Source of the DNA: Pseudomonadota bacterium
GTDB lineage: Bacteria; Pseudomonadota; Alphaproteobacteria; Rhizobiales; Rhizobiaceae
Length of the DNA: 64,000 bases
Direction of reading: 5' to 3'
NCBI GenBank assembly: GCA_020161665.1
Contig: JAIUPA010000016.1
Location: forward strand, 1 to 64,000
Below the pieces are notes generated by a model that saw only the letters and a program-made list of their open reading frames with translations, had not been told where the DNA came from and ran no database searches. The position numbers and the translations under genes are program-made. Of this stretch, positions 1-8,975 are shown piece after piece; position 1 is the stretch's first letter, and each line of letters opens with the position of its first letter.

Positions 1-399
1 AATATCATCGACGGGCCGCGTGCTGGCGAAGGAATAGGATTCCGGCACCGGCTCGAAGGACATGGAATGGGTGTTGATCCAGATGCCGAAGACGCGCTCC
101 TTGCGTCGCACGGTGGCCGGAGCGGGCGGGCCTTCCAGCGTCACGATAATATCGTACTGGCCGATGGCGAGCAGCAACTGGTCCTGATTGGAAAGCGCGC
201 CAAAGACGGTCAGGTCCGCGCCGCGAAAATCCGGGGTGATGGCAATTTCGCTTGTCGAGGTGCCAATCTCGATGGTTTCCTTGGTCGGCCCTGATCCGGG
301 TTGCGCAAGCGGCAGTGCATCGCGCGCGCTTGCTGCCGGCGTCAGCGCGGCCATCAGGACAAAAGCGCCAAGCGCGCCGATGTGGCGGAGCGACCTCAT
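1..399 (-). CDS. TIGR02186 family protein (partial, C-terminus outside window)
   Basis: Only the first 133 codons are present; the gene runs off the left edge. The product opens with a signal peptide (MRSLRHIGALGAFVLMAA, likely cleavage after ASA near residue 25), followed by a beta-rich exported region containing IEIGTSTSEIAITPDFRG and FGALSNQDQLLLAIGQYD. That pattern matches the TIGR02186 family, whose genes in rhizobia lie directly after a TauE/SafE permease. The ATG overlaps the permease stop in an ATGA, so the two are probably translationally coupled. The family has no established biochemical role; its pairing with a sulfite/sulfonate-type exporter suggests a periplasmic accessory function, which is inference. 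Confidence 0.75.
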   Translation of the reverse strand, partial: MRSLRHIGALGAFVLMAALTPAASARDALPLAQPGSGPTKETIEIGTSTSEIAITPDFRGADLTVFGALSNQDQLLLAIGQYDIIVTLEGPPAPATVRRKERVFGIWINTHSMSFEPVPESYSFASTRPVDDI

Positions 400-1322
400 C
401 CCGAAAATGTCCCCGAAACGATGGAATAGATGTCCTTTGGCGTGCTGACCAGTTCAATGGCAAGACGAATGCCGACAGCCAGAACCAGCAGGGCCAGAAG
501 GGCACGCAACTGTTCGCCGCGCAGCTTCTGGCCAACGCGCACGCCATATTGCGCCCCGATCACCCCCGCCAGCATGAGGATAAAGGCCAGAACCACATCG
601 ACCGAATAGTTGGTGGTGGCCTGCATCACGGTCGTAAACGCCGTGGTGAAGATGATCTGGAAGAGCGATGTGCCGACAACCACCGAGGTCGGGATGCGCA
701 GAAGATAAATCATGGCAGGCACCATGATGAAGCCGCCGCCAACCCCCATGATGGAGGTGAGAAGACCAATGGCAAAGCCCAGCGCCAGCAGCGGAATGAC
801 GCTGAGATAAATGCGCGATTTCTTGAACCGCATCTTGAGCGGCAGGCCGTGGATCCAGTTATGCTGGCCCGGGCGTTTGAGCGGTGTCGCTTCGTTGCGG
901 GCCGCCTTGCGCAGAGCCGAAATGCTTTCCATCAGCATCAGCCCGCCAATCGTGCTCAAAAACACGACGTAGAGCAGCGAGATGATGAGATCGAGCTGGC
1001 CCATGCGGCGAAGCCAGGAAAAGACCCACATGCCGACGGTTGCCCCGGCAATGCCGCCGACCAGCAAAACGGTGCCAAGCTTCATGTCCAGCGTCCCGCG
1101 CCGGAAATGCGAAATGGCCCCGGATACGGACGATGCGACCACCTGATTGGCCCCGGTGGCAACAGCCACGACGGGTGGAATATTGTAGAAAATCAGGAGC
1201 GGCGTGATGAGGAAGCCGCCGCCCACGCCGAACATGCCGGACAGGAAGCCGACAGCCGCGCCCATGCCAAGAATGATGAACACATTCACCGAGAGTTCTG
1301 CGATCGGCAAATAAATGGTCAC
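396..1322 (-). CDS. TauE/SafE family sulfite/organosulfonate exporter
   Basis: A predicted inner-membrane permease of 308 aa with the two homologous halves typical of the family. The signature GMFGVGGGFLITPLL lies near residue 29 and its repeat SIMGVGGGFIMVPAM in the second half, among about eight hydrophobic segments. Family members export sulfite, sulfoacetate or other small anions. The GTG start at 1322 (protein VTIYLPIAELSVN) has a GAGGAC element just upstream and gives the usual family length. An ATG at 1355 would add 11 residues without a better ribosome site. It overlaps the downstream TIGR02186 gene by 4 nt. The actual substrate cannot be read from the sequence. Confidence 0.85.
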   Translation of the reverse strand: MTIYLPIAELSVNVFIILGMGAAVGFLSGMFGVGGGFLITPLLIFYNIPPVVAVATGANQVVASSVSGAISHFRRGTLDMKLGTVLLVGGIAGATVGMWVFSWLRRMGQLDLIISLLYVVFLSTIGGLMLMESISALRKAARNEATPLKRPGQHNWIHGLPLKMRFKKSRIYLSVIPLLALGFAIGLLTSIMGVGGGFIMVPAMIYLLRIPTSVVVGTSLFQIIFTTAFTTVMQATTNYSVDVVLAFILMLAGVIGAQYGVRVGQKLRGEQLRALLALLVLAVGIRLAIELVSTPKDIYSIVSGTFSG

Positions 1323-1442
1323 GGCGTCCTCGGCGGCGGGCTTGCGCCGCTTCATCCGAGCGGCTGGAAAATGAAACGAAAACGGCGCGGAAAGCGTCTG
1401 CCTGCCGCGCCGACTGATTGTCGTCCCGCCCTGCCGGAGTGT

Positions 1443-1472
1443 CAATCGCCCCAAAGGGAGAGGGGGCGATTG
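1443..1472 (-). terminator. Stem-loop after the podJ-like gene
   Basis: Perfect 10-bp inverted arms (CAATCGCCCC and GGGGCGATTG) enclose a 10-nt loop about 40 nt past the stop of the podJ-like gene on the minus strand. There is no clear U-run, so it may act as an mRNA-end hairpin rather than a classical intrinsic terminator. Confidence 0.5.
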
Positions 1473-1510
1473 CTGCCAGCCTGTGCCCCTTGGGCCACGG
1501 GCTGCGGGGG

Positions 1511-4500
1511 TTATTTGTTGCGGGCCAGAAGCGCCTTGACCAGTTCGTCGTTGATCTTGCCGGTCGGCTCCTGGCCAATCGACTTCTGGAAAGCCTTGAT
1601 GGCAGCGACCGTCTTCTTGCCCAGATTGCCATCCGGCTCACCGGCATCATAGCCATTGTTGTTGAGAATGGCCTGAATGTTGCGGATTGCCTTCTTCATG
1701 TCGACCGTGGCGGTCTTCAGTCCCTTGCCAGCCCATTCATCAGGAACGGTGACTTCGTTGGCCTTGCTGTCGAGCGGCTGCTGGGCCCAAAGCTCGGCCT
1801 TGGCGCGCGCGCTGGTCAGCTGTTCGGGGCGCAGGGCATTGGCCACTTCGTCCCGCTTCTGGGCGGCATCCTTGTCGCCACCCTTGGCGGCGACGGCAAA
1901 CCACTTGTAGCTTTCTTCAAGATCGCGGGCGACGCCGTTGCCACGGGCATAAAGAATGGCGAGGTTGAACTGGCTGTCGGAGACGCCAAGGTCGGCGGCC
2001 TTCTGGAACCACTTCGCAGCCGCCTCGAAATCCGGAGTGCCAGCCGAGCCGGAAGCATACATCACCGCCAGATTGTGCATGGCGCTGGCGTTGCCCTGTT
2101 CGGCGGCCATGCGGTAATAGGTCATGGCCTTCGGGGCGTCGGGCGCAACGCCGGTGCCTTTTTCATAGAGGTTGGCAAGCCGGTACTGCGCGGGCGCAAA
2201 GCCCTTGTCGGCGGCCTGCTGATACCACTTGGCCGCTTCGGGCATGTTGGCGGCAACGCCATTGGCGCCGTTGGTGTAGCGCGTGCCGATTTCAAACAGG
2301 GCCAGAGGATCGCCATTGCGGGCGGCGTCGGCCAGCGATGCGGGCTGGATTTCGGCCGGAACGGTGATCGCGTTCGACGTGCCGCTCTGGTCGAGTGCGG
2401 CAGTATCCGTCGCCCGCCCGTCGCCATTGGCCGGAGCCAGCGGCACGGTCTCAACCGGCGTGGAGGGAGCAGCGGAAACGGCATCTGCGGCGGCATCGGC
2501 AGGCTTGGCGTCGCCGGCAGGCGCGGCGCTATCGGTCGGGGCAGCGACGGATGCCTGCTGAACCGTTGCATCGCTCTGACCGGCATCCGAGCCGCGCTGC
2601 GGTTGCGGCGCACTCTGTTCGATGGCGGGCGGCGAAGCCGCTTCGATCTGTTGCTGGGCATCATTTTTGCCAAGCAGGTTGTTGACGAGCGGCATGCTCA
2701 TCATCACCAGCAGAACGGCACCAACGGCCAGCAGAACCGGGCGGCGGTAGCGGTCCATCAGGCTGCCGGACGCGTCATTGGCAGCGGCCGGTGCCGAAGC
2801 CTTGGCCGAGGTCTTGCCCGGCTTGGCGGCTTTAGCTGCCTTGGCGGCCTTCGGATCGGAGGCCAGCTCGCGGGCCGCAACCTGAGCCGCGCGGCGGGCG
2901 GCGGCGATATAGTCGGAGCGCTCGCTTTCGGAAGCCTCCTCGACCATCTTGCCCTGCTGGCTGGCGCGGACACGGGCGAGGATCTTCTTCACATCCGGAA
3001 CGCCGGAGCCGGGCTCCAGAAGCTCGTCGGACGAGACATCGGCGGTCATCGGCTCGTCCGCCGCAATCGGCGGGGTCGGCTCGATCAGGGCGCGCACGGC
3101 CTCCTCGGCAACGCGGGCGCTGTCGTCCTTCTTCTTGAAACGCTGGGTCAGGCTGCCAAGCAGGCTCTTCTTGGCGGGCGCTGCCGGAGCCATGGCCGAA
3201 ACCGCACCAATCGCGGCCTCCACCTGCGGGTCGCGCACGCTCGGATATTCGGGTTCGGAAACGACCTCCGCCGGGCTACGCGTTACTTCCGTGCGTACCG
3301 GCGGTTCTTCGAAAAAACCGTTGCCCTCTTCGTCGTAAACCGGCGCCATGGTGCGGGCCGGCGCAGCCGAGGCAAACATCGGCGCTTCGGCAACCGTTTC
3401 GCGTGCAACGGCCTGAGGCGGCTCGCGACGTTCGACGACGTTCGCAGCCGTGCGGCTGTCGAGGTGCTCCAGACGACCGGCAATTTGCAGCAGCGTATCG
3501 TGCAGCGCTTCAAAGGTGCGGTGTGTGCGCTCCTCGGAATTGCGCGTCAGGTCTTCAAGCTGGCGCAGATCATTGGCAAGATCGGTGAGCGCGCTGAGGT
3601 CCTGCGTCGAACCGCTGGTACCGTGCTGAAACGCGCCGCCATTGCGCATGAAACCTTCGAGCACCGCCTCGGCGGCCTGACGGGCAGCCTCGATGATATA
3701 TTCGTCGCTGGTCGCGATATAGTCTTCGATGGCCGACATGCGGTGTTCGAATTCCGGCGACAGGCCAACCGTTGCCGAACCACCGTTATGGCCGGGCTGG
3801 CTGATCAACTGCGAGAGATTGGCAATCTGGGCCTCGAGATTGGCAAGGGCGCGATTGTCGCTGGCCGGGGCATTGGCGGTTTCATCAAGACGCGCGGCAA
3901 TGCCGCCGATCTGGTTTTCCAGACGGCGAAACGCGCTGTCATCGATGGGTGCGAAAGGCTGCTGCGGCTGGAAGCTGATGTCCTCAATGCGGCGGGCCAG
4001 ACGATCCAGTCGCTCACCCAGCGTATCGTTGACGACGCCATGATCGAGCGCGTCGATCTTGCGGGAAATATCAACCAGCGCATGGGTCAGGTCCGGGCCC
4101 TGACCGACCGGCTGGCGGGTTTCCAGCATGGCAGAAAGCGCGTCGAGGCGCTCTTCCAGACGGTTGGCGCTACGCTCGCCAGCAATATCCTCGATGCGTT
4201 CGGCCAGTGCCTCCAGACGGTCACCCAGAAGATAGGCGGTATCCGGGCGGTTGGTGTTAACGCCGATCTGGTCGATCTGTGCGGCCAGCGCGCCGATGCG
4301 GCTTTCCAGACGCTGCAGGAAGGCCGGGTCGAAGGACGGATTGGCATTGCGCGGCGTAGCGCTGATGGCGCGGCTGATTTCCTCGAGGCGACGATCAAGG
4401 CCGGACAGCTGTTCTGCCATGGCGCGATCATTGGGGATGATCCGCTTGCCCGCCTCATCCAGCGCCGTTGCCAGCGCCAGCATGCGTTCTTCCATCGTGC

Positions 4501-5314
4501 GGATGGCCGGGCTCTGGCTCATCGAGCCGAGCTGGGACTTGATGTCATCGAGGCGATAGGCCAGCGAAACGAGTTCGTCCTGAAGGGCATTCGTGTTGAA
4601 GCCCTGCAGGCGTTCCTCGACGCCATTCCAGCGGCTTTCCATGCGGCGCAGCGAATCCTCGCGGGCGAGATTGTCCATCATCGCCTTGAGGTCTTCGAAT
4701 TCGGCGCGCAGGCTTGCGGCATCATCCGGGCGGGCCTGACGGCTGATCTGGCCAATGCCATCGGCAAGGCGGGCAAGATCGCCGCGCATGTCGTCGGCGG
4801 CAACGCGGTTGGTGCCGGCCAGCGACTTGATGTTGCGCATTTCCGAAAGCACGTCGCCGATTTCGCGGGAAATGCCTTCACGAATGTCCTGCTTCAGTTC
4901 CTGGCGAAGCGTGACCAGCGACTGGGCAATATCCTGCTGATGGCCACGAACGGGGGCAGCTTCGCGCACCGGCGCGGACGGCTGCCAGTTGCGGCGCGGT
5001 TCAGGTGTTTCGGGGCGATAGTCACGCGGCGCGCGGCGCTCGTCGTAACGCTCGTTGCGTTCGGAACGGTAGGGATCGCTGCCGGAATCGAGCATGCGCT
5101 GGCGCTGGCGAATTTCGTCGAGTGCATTTTGCTGCGGCGGAACGCGGCCATTGCTCCGGCGATCATCATAGTCCGGGCCGCGTCGCGGATCACGTCCGCT
5201 GGCACCGCCGGCCAAACCCTCAATACGGGCCTCAAGTCCCTCAATCGTGCGGCTCAGCGCGTCAAGGGAAGACCTTTCGCCGTGACGGGGAGGTGAAGAT
5301 CGCGATCCGTTCAT
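1511..5314 (-). CDS. podJ: PodJ-like polar localization factor (coiled coil, TM, Sel1 repeats, PG-binding domain)
   Basis: A 1267-aa membrane-anchored scaffold. Residues 1-600 are charged and dominated by heptad-like helices (for example LDALSRTIEGLEARIEGL near the N-terminus), as expected for coiled coil. A proline/alanine-rich stretch follows. One membrane segment (VLLAVGAVLLVMMSMPLV) lies near residue 857. The periplasmic part has an Ala/Pro/Asp-rich linker, about four Sel1/TPR-like repeats (residues 1000-1160, e.g. AAKWYQQAADKGFAPAQYRL) and a C-terminal peptidoglycan-binding domain (AIRNIQAILNNNGYDAGEPD). This order is that of PodJ, which organises the cell pole and old/new pole identity in Caulobacter and rhizobia. 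The start at 5314 (MNGSRSSPPRHGERSSLD) is preferred over an in-frame start at 5362. A CtrA-like box lies about 205 nt upstream. Confidence 0.85.
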   Translation of the reverse strand: MNGSRSSPPRHGERSSLDALSRTIEGLEARIEGLAGGASGRDPRRGPDYDDRRSNGRVPPQQNALDEIRQRQRMLDSGSDPYRSERNERYDERRAPRDYRPETPEPRRNWQPSAPVREAAPVRGHQQDIAQSLVTLRQELKQDIREGISREIGDVLSEMRNIKSLAGTNRVAADDMRGDLARLADGIGQISRQARPDDAASLRAEFEDLKAMMDNLAREDSLRRMESRWNGVEERLQGFNTNALQDELVSLAYRLDDIKSQLGSMSQSPAIRTMEERMLALATALDEAGKRIIPNDRAMAEQLSGLDRRLEEISRAISATPRNANPSFDPAFLQRLESRIGALAAQIDQIGVNTNRPDTAYLLGDRLEALAERIEDIAGERSANRLEERLDALSAMLETRQPVGQGPDLTHALVDISRKIDALDHGVVNDTLGERLDRLARRIEDISFQPQQPFAPIDDSAFRRLENQIGGIAARLDETANAPASDNRALANLEAQIANLSQLISQPGHNGGSATVGLSPEFEHRMSAIEDYIATSDEYIIEAARQAAEAVLEGFMRNGGAFQHGTSGSTQDLSALTDLANDLRQLEDLTRNSEERTHRTFEALHDTLLQIAGRLEHLDSRTAANVVERREPPQAVARETVAEAPMFASAAPARTMAPVYDEEGNGFFEEPPVRTEVTRSPAEVVSEPEYPSVRDPQVEAAIGAVSAMAPAAPAKKSLLGSLTQRFKKKDDSARVAEEAVRALIEPTPPIAADEPMTADVSSDELLEPGSGVPDVKKILARVRASQQGKMVEEASESERSDYIAAARRAAQVAARELASDPKAAKAAKAAKPGKTSAKASAPAAANDASGSLMDRYRRPVLLAVGAVLLVMMSMPLVNNLLGKNDAQQQIEAASPPAIEQSAPQPQRGSDAGQSDATVQQASVAAPTDSAAPAGDAKPADAAADAVSAAPSTPVETVPLAPANGDGRATDTAALDQSGTSNAITVPAEIQPASLADAARNGDPLALFEIGTRYTNGANGVAANMPEAAKWYQQAADKGFAPAQYRLANLYEKGTGVAPDAPKAMTYYRMAAEQGNASAMHNLAVMYASGSAGTPDFEAAAKWFQKAADLGVSDSQFNLAILYARGNGVARDLEESYKWFAVAAKGGDKDAAQKRDEVANALRPEQLTSARAKAELWAQQPLDSKANEVTVPDEWAGKGLKTATVDMKKAIRNIQAILNNNGYDAGEPDGNLGKKTVAAIKAFQKSIGQEPTGKINDELVKALLARNK

Positions 5315-5515
5315 GTTCTTGCTCGCTTCGACGTTGTTCCGGCATGTCCGGAGGCATTTCACGCTGTCTCTGCCGGCTGCAGCGACCGCTGGTCTTCAAG
5401 GTCTGGCTCTACCAGCAATCGCTGGCCCGAACCTGACCCTTCACGGCCGCCGCCCCACGACTCGAAGCGAGCCTTCGGACGATTTCCGCTGAAGTCCACA
5501 TTTCACGAAACGTGG

Positions 5516-5531
5516 TAAACAAGCGGTTAAC
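5516..5531 (-). promoter_or_regulatory. Candidate CtrA box upstream of podJ-like gene
   Basis: TAAA-N7-TTAAC (5516-5519 and 5527-5531) differs by one base from the CtrA consensus TTAA-N7-TTAAC. It lies about 205 nt before the podJ-like start. Function is inferred from the consensus alone. Confidence 0.35.
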
Positions 5532-5661
5532 TTTGTGACCCTTCGCCTTAACTTTTTCTTCGCAATGATTGACGAGGCCTGAACTGCAGGCGGTTTCACG
5601 CCGCATCTGTACCGTCTCGAAGCGTTTCGGATCATCGCAGCGCCATTCACGCGAGTTTCAC

Positions 5662-5683
5662 TTGACGTTTACGCAAACGTCAA
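5662..5683. promoter_or_regulatory. Perfect 22-bp palindromic operator before the beta-oxidation genes
   Basis: TTGACGTTT-ACGC-AAACGTCAA has 9-bp perfect arms with a 4-nt centre. It ends 104 nt before the acyl-CoA dehydrogenase start. From memory the shape resembles operators of MerR-family LiuR-type regulators of acyl-CoA catabolism. No regulator gene of this kind is present in the window. Confidence 0.6.
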
Positions 5684-5786
5684 TATTCTGCACTTCGAAG
5701 ACGGCTTCCGCAAAGGAGGCTCCGTTTGTCCTGCAAGGAGGCAGGTGAGCGGGGTGCGGCGGCTGAAAATGAGGAGGATTTGCAAG

Positions 5787-7580
5787 ATGCCGGTCTACAA
5801 GGCACCCGTCACCGATACGTTGTTTGTGCTGAACGACGTTCTCAAGCTTTCGAACTACAGCAATCTGGCGGGCTTTGCCGATCTCGGCGAAGACCTTCTG
5901 GAAGCCATTACCGGCGAGGCCGCAAAGCTCGCCGAAGAGGTCTTCCATCCGCTCAACCTGTCCGGCGACCGCGAAGGCTGCAAGCGCAACGATGATGCCA
6001 CCGTGACCGTGCCGAAGGGCTTCAAGCAAGCCTATGATGCCTATTGTCAGGGCGGCTGGCTTGGTCTTGCCATGCCGGAGGAATTCGGCGGTCAGGGCCT
6101 GCCTTACACGCTGCATTCGGCGGTGGGCGAATACATGTCGTCCGCCAATATCTCGCTCACCATGTATCCCGGCCTGACGCAGGGCGCGATTGCCGCCATC
6201 GTCGTCCATGGTTCCGAGGAGCAGAAGGCGAAGTACCTGCCGAAAATGGTCGAGGGCACCTGGTCCGGCACCATGAACCTCACCGAACCGCATTGCGGCA
6301 CCGACCTCGGTCTGTTGCGCACCAAGGCGGTTCCGGCAGGCGATGGCTCCTACAAGATCTCCGGCCAGAAGATTTTCATCTCGGCCGGTGAGCATTCGAT
6401 GACGGATAACATCATCCATCTCGTGCTCGCCCGCATCGAGGGCGCTCCGGCGGGAACCAAGGGCATTTCACTCTTCATCGTGCCGAAGTTCCTGGTTGGC
6501 GATGATGGTGTGCCCGGCGCACGCAATGGCGTGTCCTGCGGGGCCATCGAACACAAGATGGGCATTCACGGCAACTCCACCTGCGTCATGAATTATGACG
6601 ATGCCACCGGCTATCTGCTCGGCGGTGAAAACAAGGGCCTTGCCGCCATGTTCGTCATGATGAACGAGGCGCGTCTAGGCGTTGGCCTGCAAGGTCTCTC
6701 GCTTGGCGAGGCGGCCTATCAGAACGCCGCTGCCTATGCCCGCGACCGTCTTCAGGGGCGCTCGCTCTCCGGCCCGAAGGCGCCGGATAAGGCAGCCGAC
6801 CCGATCATTGTCCATCCCGATGTCCGCCGGGCGCTGATGACCATGCGCGCCTTCACCGAAGCGGGCCGCGCCTTCACGCTGTGGACGGCGTTGAAGTCCG
6901 ATATCGCTCACCGCTCGCCCGATGCGGCGGAGCGCGAGGCGGCGGAAGACCTGCTCGGCCTTGCCACGCCTATTTTGAAGGGTGTGCTGACCGACAAGGG
7001 CTTTGACCATGCGGTCGCCGCCCAGCAGGTGTTCGGTGGTCACGGCTATATCGAGGAACATGGCATGAGCCAGTATGTTCGCGATGCCCGCATCACCATG
7101 ATCTATGAGGGGGCAAACGGCATTCAGGCGCTCGATCTCGTCGGTCGCAAGCTGGCTGCCAATGGTGGCCGTGCCGTGATGGCGATGTTCAAGGAAATCG
7201 GTGATTTCTGCGAGGAAAACCGCGAGGATGAAAAGCTCAGCTTCTACACCAAGGGGCTGAAGAAGGGTTTGAACGACCTTCAGGCCTCCACCATGTGGTT
7301 CATGCAGAACGCGATGGTCAAACCTGACAATGCCGGTGCAGGCTCCACGGACTACATGCATCTCTTCGGTCTCGTGGTTCTGGGCTACATGTGGGCGAAG
7401 TCGGTCAAGGCGGCGGAGGAGCGGCTGGCTGCGGGCGATAGCCGCACCGAATTCCTCGAAGCCAAGCGTGTTACGGCCCGCTTCTATTTTGAGCGCATCC
7501 TGCCGGAAACGACGCTGCGCAAGGCCCGTATTGAAGCGGGTGCTGATACGGTCATGGCGCTTGCCGCCGATGCATTTTGA
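5787..7580 (+). CDS. Acyl-CoA dehydrogenase (large, C-terminally extended type)
   Basis: A 597-aa flavoenzyme predicted to make the first oxidation in beta-oxidation, forming 2-enoyl-CoA from acyl-CoA. Recognisable family segments include GGWLGLAMPEEFGGQGLP, WSGTMNLTEPHCGTDLGLLR (FAD/acyl contact region), NGVSCGAIEHKMGIHGNST and, near residue 425, QQVFGGHGYIEEHGMSQY. The length and extra C-terminal helical domain match the roughly 600-aa class (DmdC/AcdB-like) rather than the 380-aa mitochondrial type. The ATG at 5787 follows a strong GAGGAGGA site 8 nt upstream; an earlier start at 5745 would add 14 unconserved residues. It is first of three co-oriented beta-oxidation genes, separated from the thiolase gene by a palindromic repeat. 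Chain-length specificity is unknown. Confidence 0.9.
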   Translation: MPVYKAPVTDTLFVLNDVLKLSNYSNLAGFADLGEDLLEAITGEAAKLAEEVFHPLNLSGDREGCKRNDDATVTVPKGFKQAYDAYCQGGWLGLAMPEEFGGQGLPYTLHSAVGEYMSSANISLTMYPGLTQGAIAAIVVHGSEEQKAKYLPKMVEGTWSGTMNLTEPHCGTDLGLLRTKAVPAGDGSYKISGQKIFISAGEHSMTDNIIHLVLARIEGAPAGTKGISLFIVPKFLVGDDGVPGARNGVSCGAIEHKMGIHGNSTCVMNYDDATGYLLGGENKGLAAMFVMMNEARLGVGLQGLSLGEAAYQNAAAYARDRLQGRSLSGPKAPDKAADPIIVHPDVRRALMTMRAFTEAGRAFTLWTALKSDIAHRSPDAAEREAAEDLLGLATPILKGVLTDKGFDHAVAAQQVFGGHGYIEEHGMSQYVRDARITMIYEGANGIQALDLVGRKLAANGGRAVMAMFKEIGDFCEENREDEKLSFYTKGLKKGLNDLQASTMWFMQNAMVKPDNAGAGSTDYMHLFGLVVLGYMWAKSVKAAEERLAAGDSRTEFLEAKRVTARFYFERILPETTLRKARIEAGADTVMALAADAF

Positions 7581-7587
7581 GTGGATT

Positions 7588-7699
7588 GCCCCTCACCCCG
7601 GCCCTCTCCCCGCAAGCGGGGAGAGGGGGAATACAGGGCGTGCCACAAACCCCTTCTCCCTGCTTGCGGGGAGAAGGTGCCGGCAGGCGGATGAGGGGC
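7588..7699. repeat. Paired palindromic intergenic repeat, copy 1 (units pointing toward each other)
   Basis: Two GC-rich hairpins lie between the dehydrogenase and thiolase genes. The first (7602-7627) has perfect 12-bp arms CCCTCTCCCCGC and GCGGGGAGAGGG. The second (7652-7677) has 12-bp arms with one T/G pair. The outer ends GCCCCTCA (7588) and TGAGGGGC (7692) are inverted. A second copy lies at 11279-11418. Such elements are common between genes in rhizobial genomes (RIME-like; name from memory). Confidence 0.75.
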
Positions 7700-7749
7700 C
7701 GTTGCATTTCAAGCGGCTGGGACAGGACCGCTAGGAAGAGAGAGAAACA

Positions 7750-8958
7750 ATGACGGACGTTTATATCTACGATCACGTTCGCACCCCGCGTGGGCGCGGA
7801 AAGAAGGATGGTTCGCTCCACGAGGTGCCGTCGGTGCGCCTCGCCGCCAAGGTGCTGGAAGCGCTGCGCGACCGCAACGGCATGGATACGAGGAAGGTCG
7901 ATGACATCATCATGGGCTGTGTCGATCCGGTGATGGATGCAGGCGCGGTGATCCCCAAGGCTGCGGCCTTTGAAGCGGGGTATGCCACGTCGGCACCGGG
8001 CATGCAGATTTCCCGATTCTGTGCTTCCGGTCTTGATGCGGTGAACTTCGCTGCCGCCAAGGTGGCGCAAGGCGCGGACGATCTGGTCGTTGCCGGCGGC
8101 GTTGAAAGCATGTCGCGCGTCGGCCTTGGCATGTCGGGCGGTTCCTGGTTCATGGACCCCTCGGTCAATTTCCCGGCCTTCTTCATGCCGCAGGGCGTTT
8201 CGGCCGACCTGATTGCCACCAAATACGGTTTCTCGCGAACAGATGTCGATGCCTATGCGGTGGAAAGCCAGAAGCGTGCCGCGCACAGCTGGAAGGAAGG
8301 CTATTTCGCCAACTCCGTGATCCCGGTGAAGGATGGCAACGGTCTCGTCATTCTTGACCATGATGAGCATATGCGCCCCGGAACCGACATGCAGGCGCTC
8401 GCAAGCCTTCAGCCGTCGTTCCAGATGCCGGGCGAGATGGGAGGCTTTGAAGCCGTCGCCATTCAGGCCCATCCGGAAATCGAACGCATCGACTATGTGC
8501 ATCATGCGGGCAACTCGTCGGGTATCGTCGATGGTGCAGCGGGCGTCATCGTCGGTTCGAAGGAAGGCGGAGCCATCCTTGGCAAGAAGCCGCGCGCCCG
8601 CATTCGTGCCTTTGCCAATATCGGTTCCGACCCGGCCCTCATGCTGACCGGGCCGGTGGATGTGACGGAGAAGCTTCTGGCCCGCTCCGGCATGAAGATC
8701 ACCGATATCGATCTCTTCGAACTCAACGAAGCCTTTGCCTCGGTCGTGTTGCGCTTCATGCAGCATTTCGAGGTTTCCCATGATGTCATGAACGTCAATG
8801 GCGGGGCGATTGCCATGGGCCATCCGCTGGGGGCCACCGGCGCGATGATCCTCGGCACGGTTCTCGATGAACTGGAACGCCGCGATCTCAACACCGCGCT
8901 CGTCACGCTCTGTATTGGAGCGGGCATGGGCACGGCAACCGTCATCGAACGCGTCTGA
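7750..8958 (+). CDS. Acetyl-CoA C-acyltransferase (thiolase)
   Basis: A 402-aa thiolase predicted to cleave 3-ketoacyl-CoA with CoA in the last step of beta-oxidation. The nucleophile is Cys91 (QISRFCASGLDAVNF). The C-terminal catalytic pair is His358 (MGHPLGATG) and Cys388 (LCIGAGMG). The length is standard for the family. The ATG follows AGGAAGAG with good spacing. It ends 17 nt before the FadB-like gene, so the two are surely co-transcribed, and together they would form a FadAB-type pair. A biosynthetic (PhaA-like) role is possible from sequence alone, but the neighbours favour degradation. Confidence 0.92.
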   Translation: MTDVYIYDHVRTPRGRGKKDGSLHEVPSVRLAAKVLEALRDRNGMDTRKVDDIIMGCVDPVMDAGAVIPKAAAFEAGYATSAPGMQISRFCASGLDAVNFAAAKVAQGADDLVVAGGVESMSRVGLGMSGGSWFMDPSVNFPAFFMPQGVSADLIATKYGFSRTDVDAYAVESQKRAAHSWKEGYFANSVIPVKDGNGLVILDHDEHMRPGTDMQALASLQPSFQMPGEMGGFEAVAIQAHPEIERIDYVHHAGNSSGIVDGAAGVIVGSKEGGAILGKKPRARIRAFANIGSDPALMLTGPVDVTEKLLARSGMKITDIDLFELNEAFASVVLRFMQHFEVSHDVMNVNGGAIAMGHPLGATGAMILGTVLDELERRDLNTALVTLCIGAGMGTATVIERV

Positions 8959-8975
8959 TGAGGGCGGAGGATAAA

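Larger units (their letters stand above)
5315..5786. other. Divergent intergenic region, podJ-like gene / acyl-CoA dehydrogenase
   Basis: 472 bp without a credible gene. It carries a CtrA-like box (5516-5531) on the podJ side and a perfect palindrome (5662-5683) on the acyl-CoA dehydrogenase side. Short open frames here lack ribosome sites and family resemblance. An SD (GAGGAGGA, 5771-5778) precedes the dehydrogenase. Confidence 0.7.

Noticed and set aside
252..1652. 466-codon open frame opposite the TauE/SafE permease
   Set aside because: His/Arg/Gln/Asp-rich shadow crossing gene boundaries; the minus strand encodes a clear permease.
1418..5296. 1292-codon open frame opposite the podJ-like gene
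   Set aside because: Shadow of a GC-rich coding strand: composition is Gly/Arg/Ala-rich with no domain, while the minus strand gives coiled coil, Sel1 repeats and a peptidoglycan-binding domain.
5409..5650. Two short minus-strand frames upstream of the podJ-like gene
   Set aside because: No ribosome site, no family resemblance, and they cover the CtrA-like box in a divergent promoter region.
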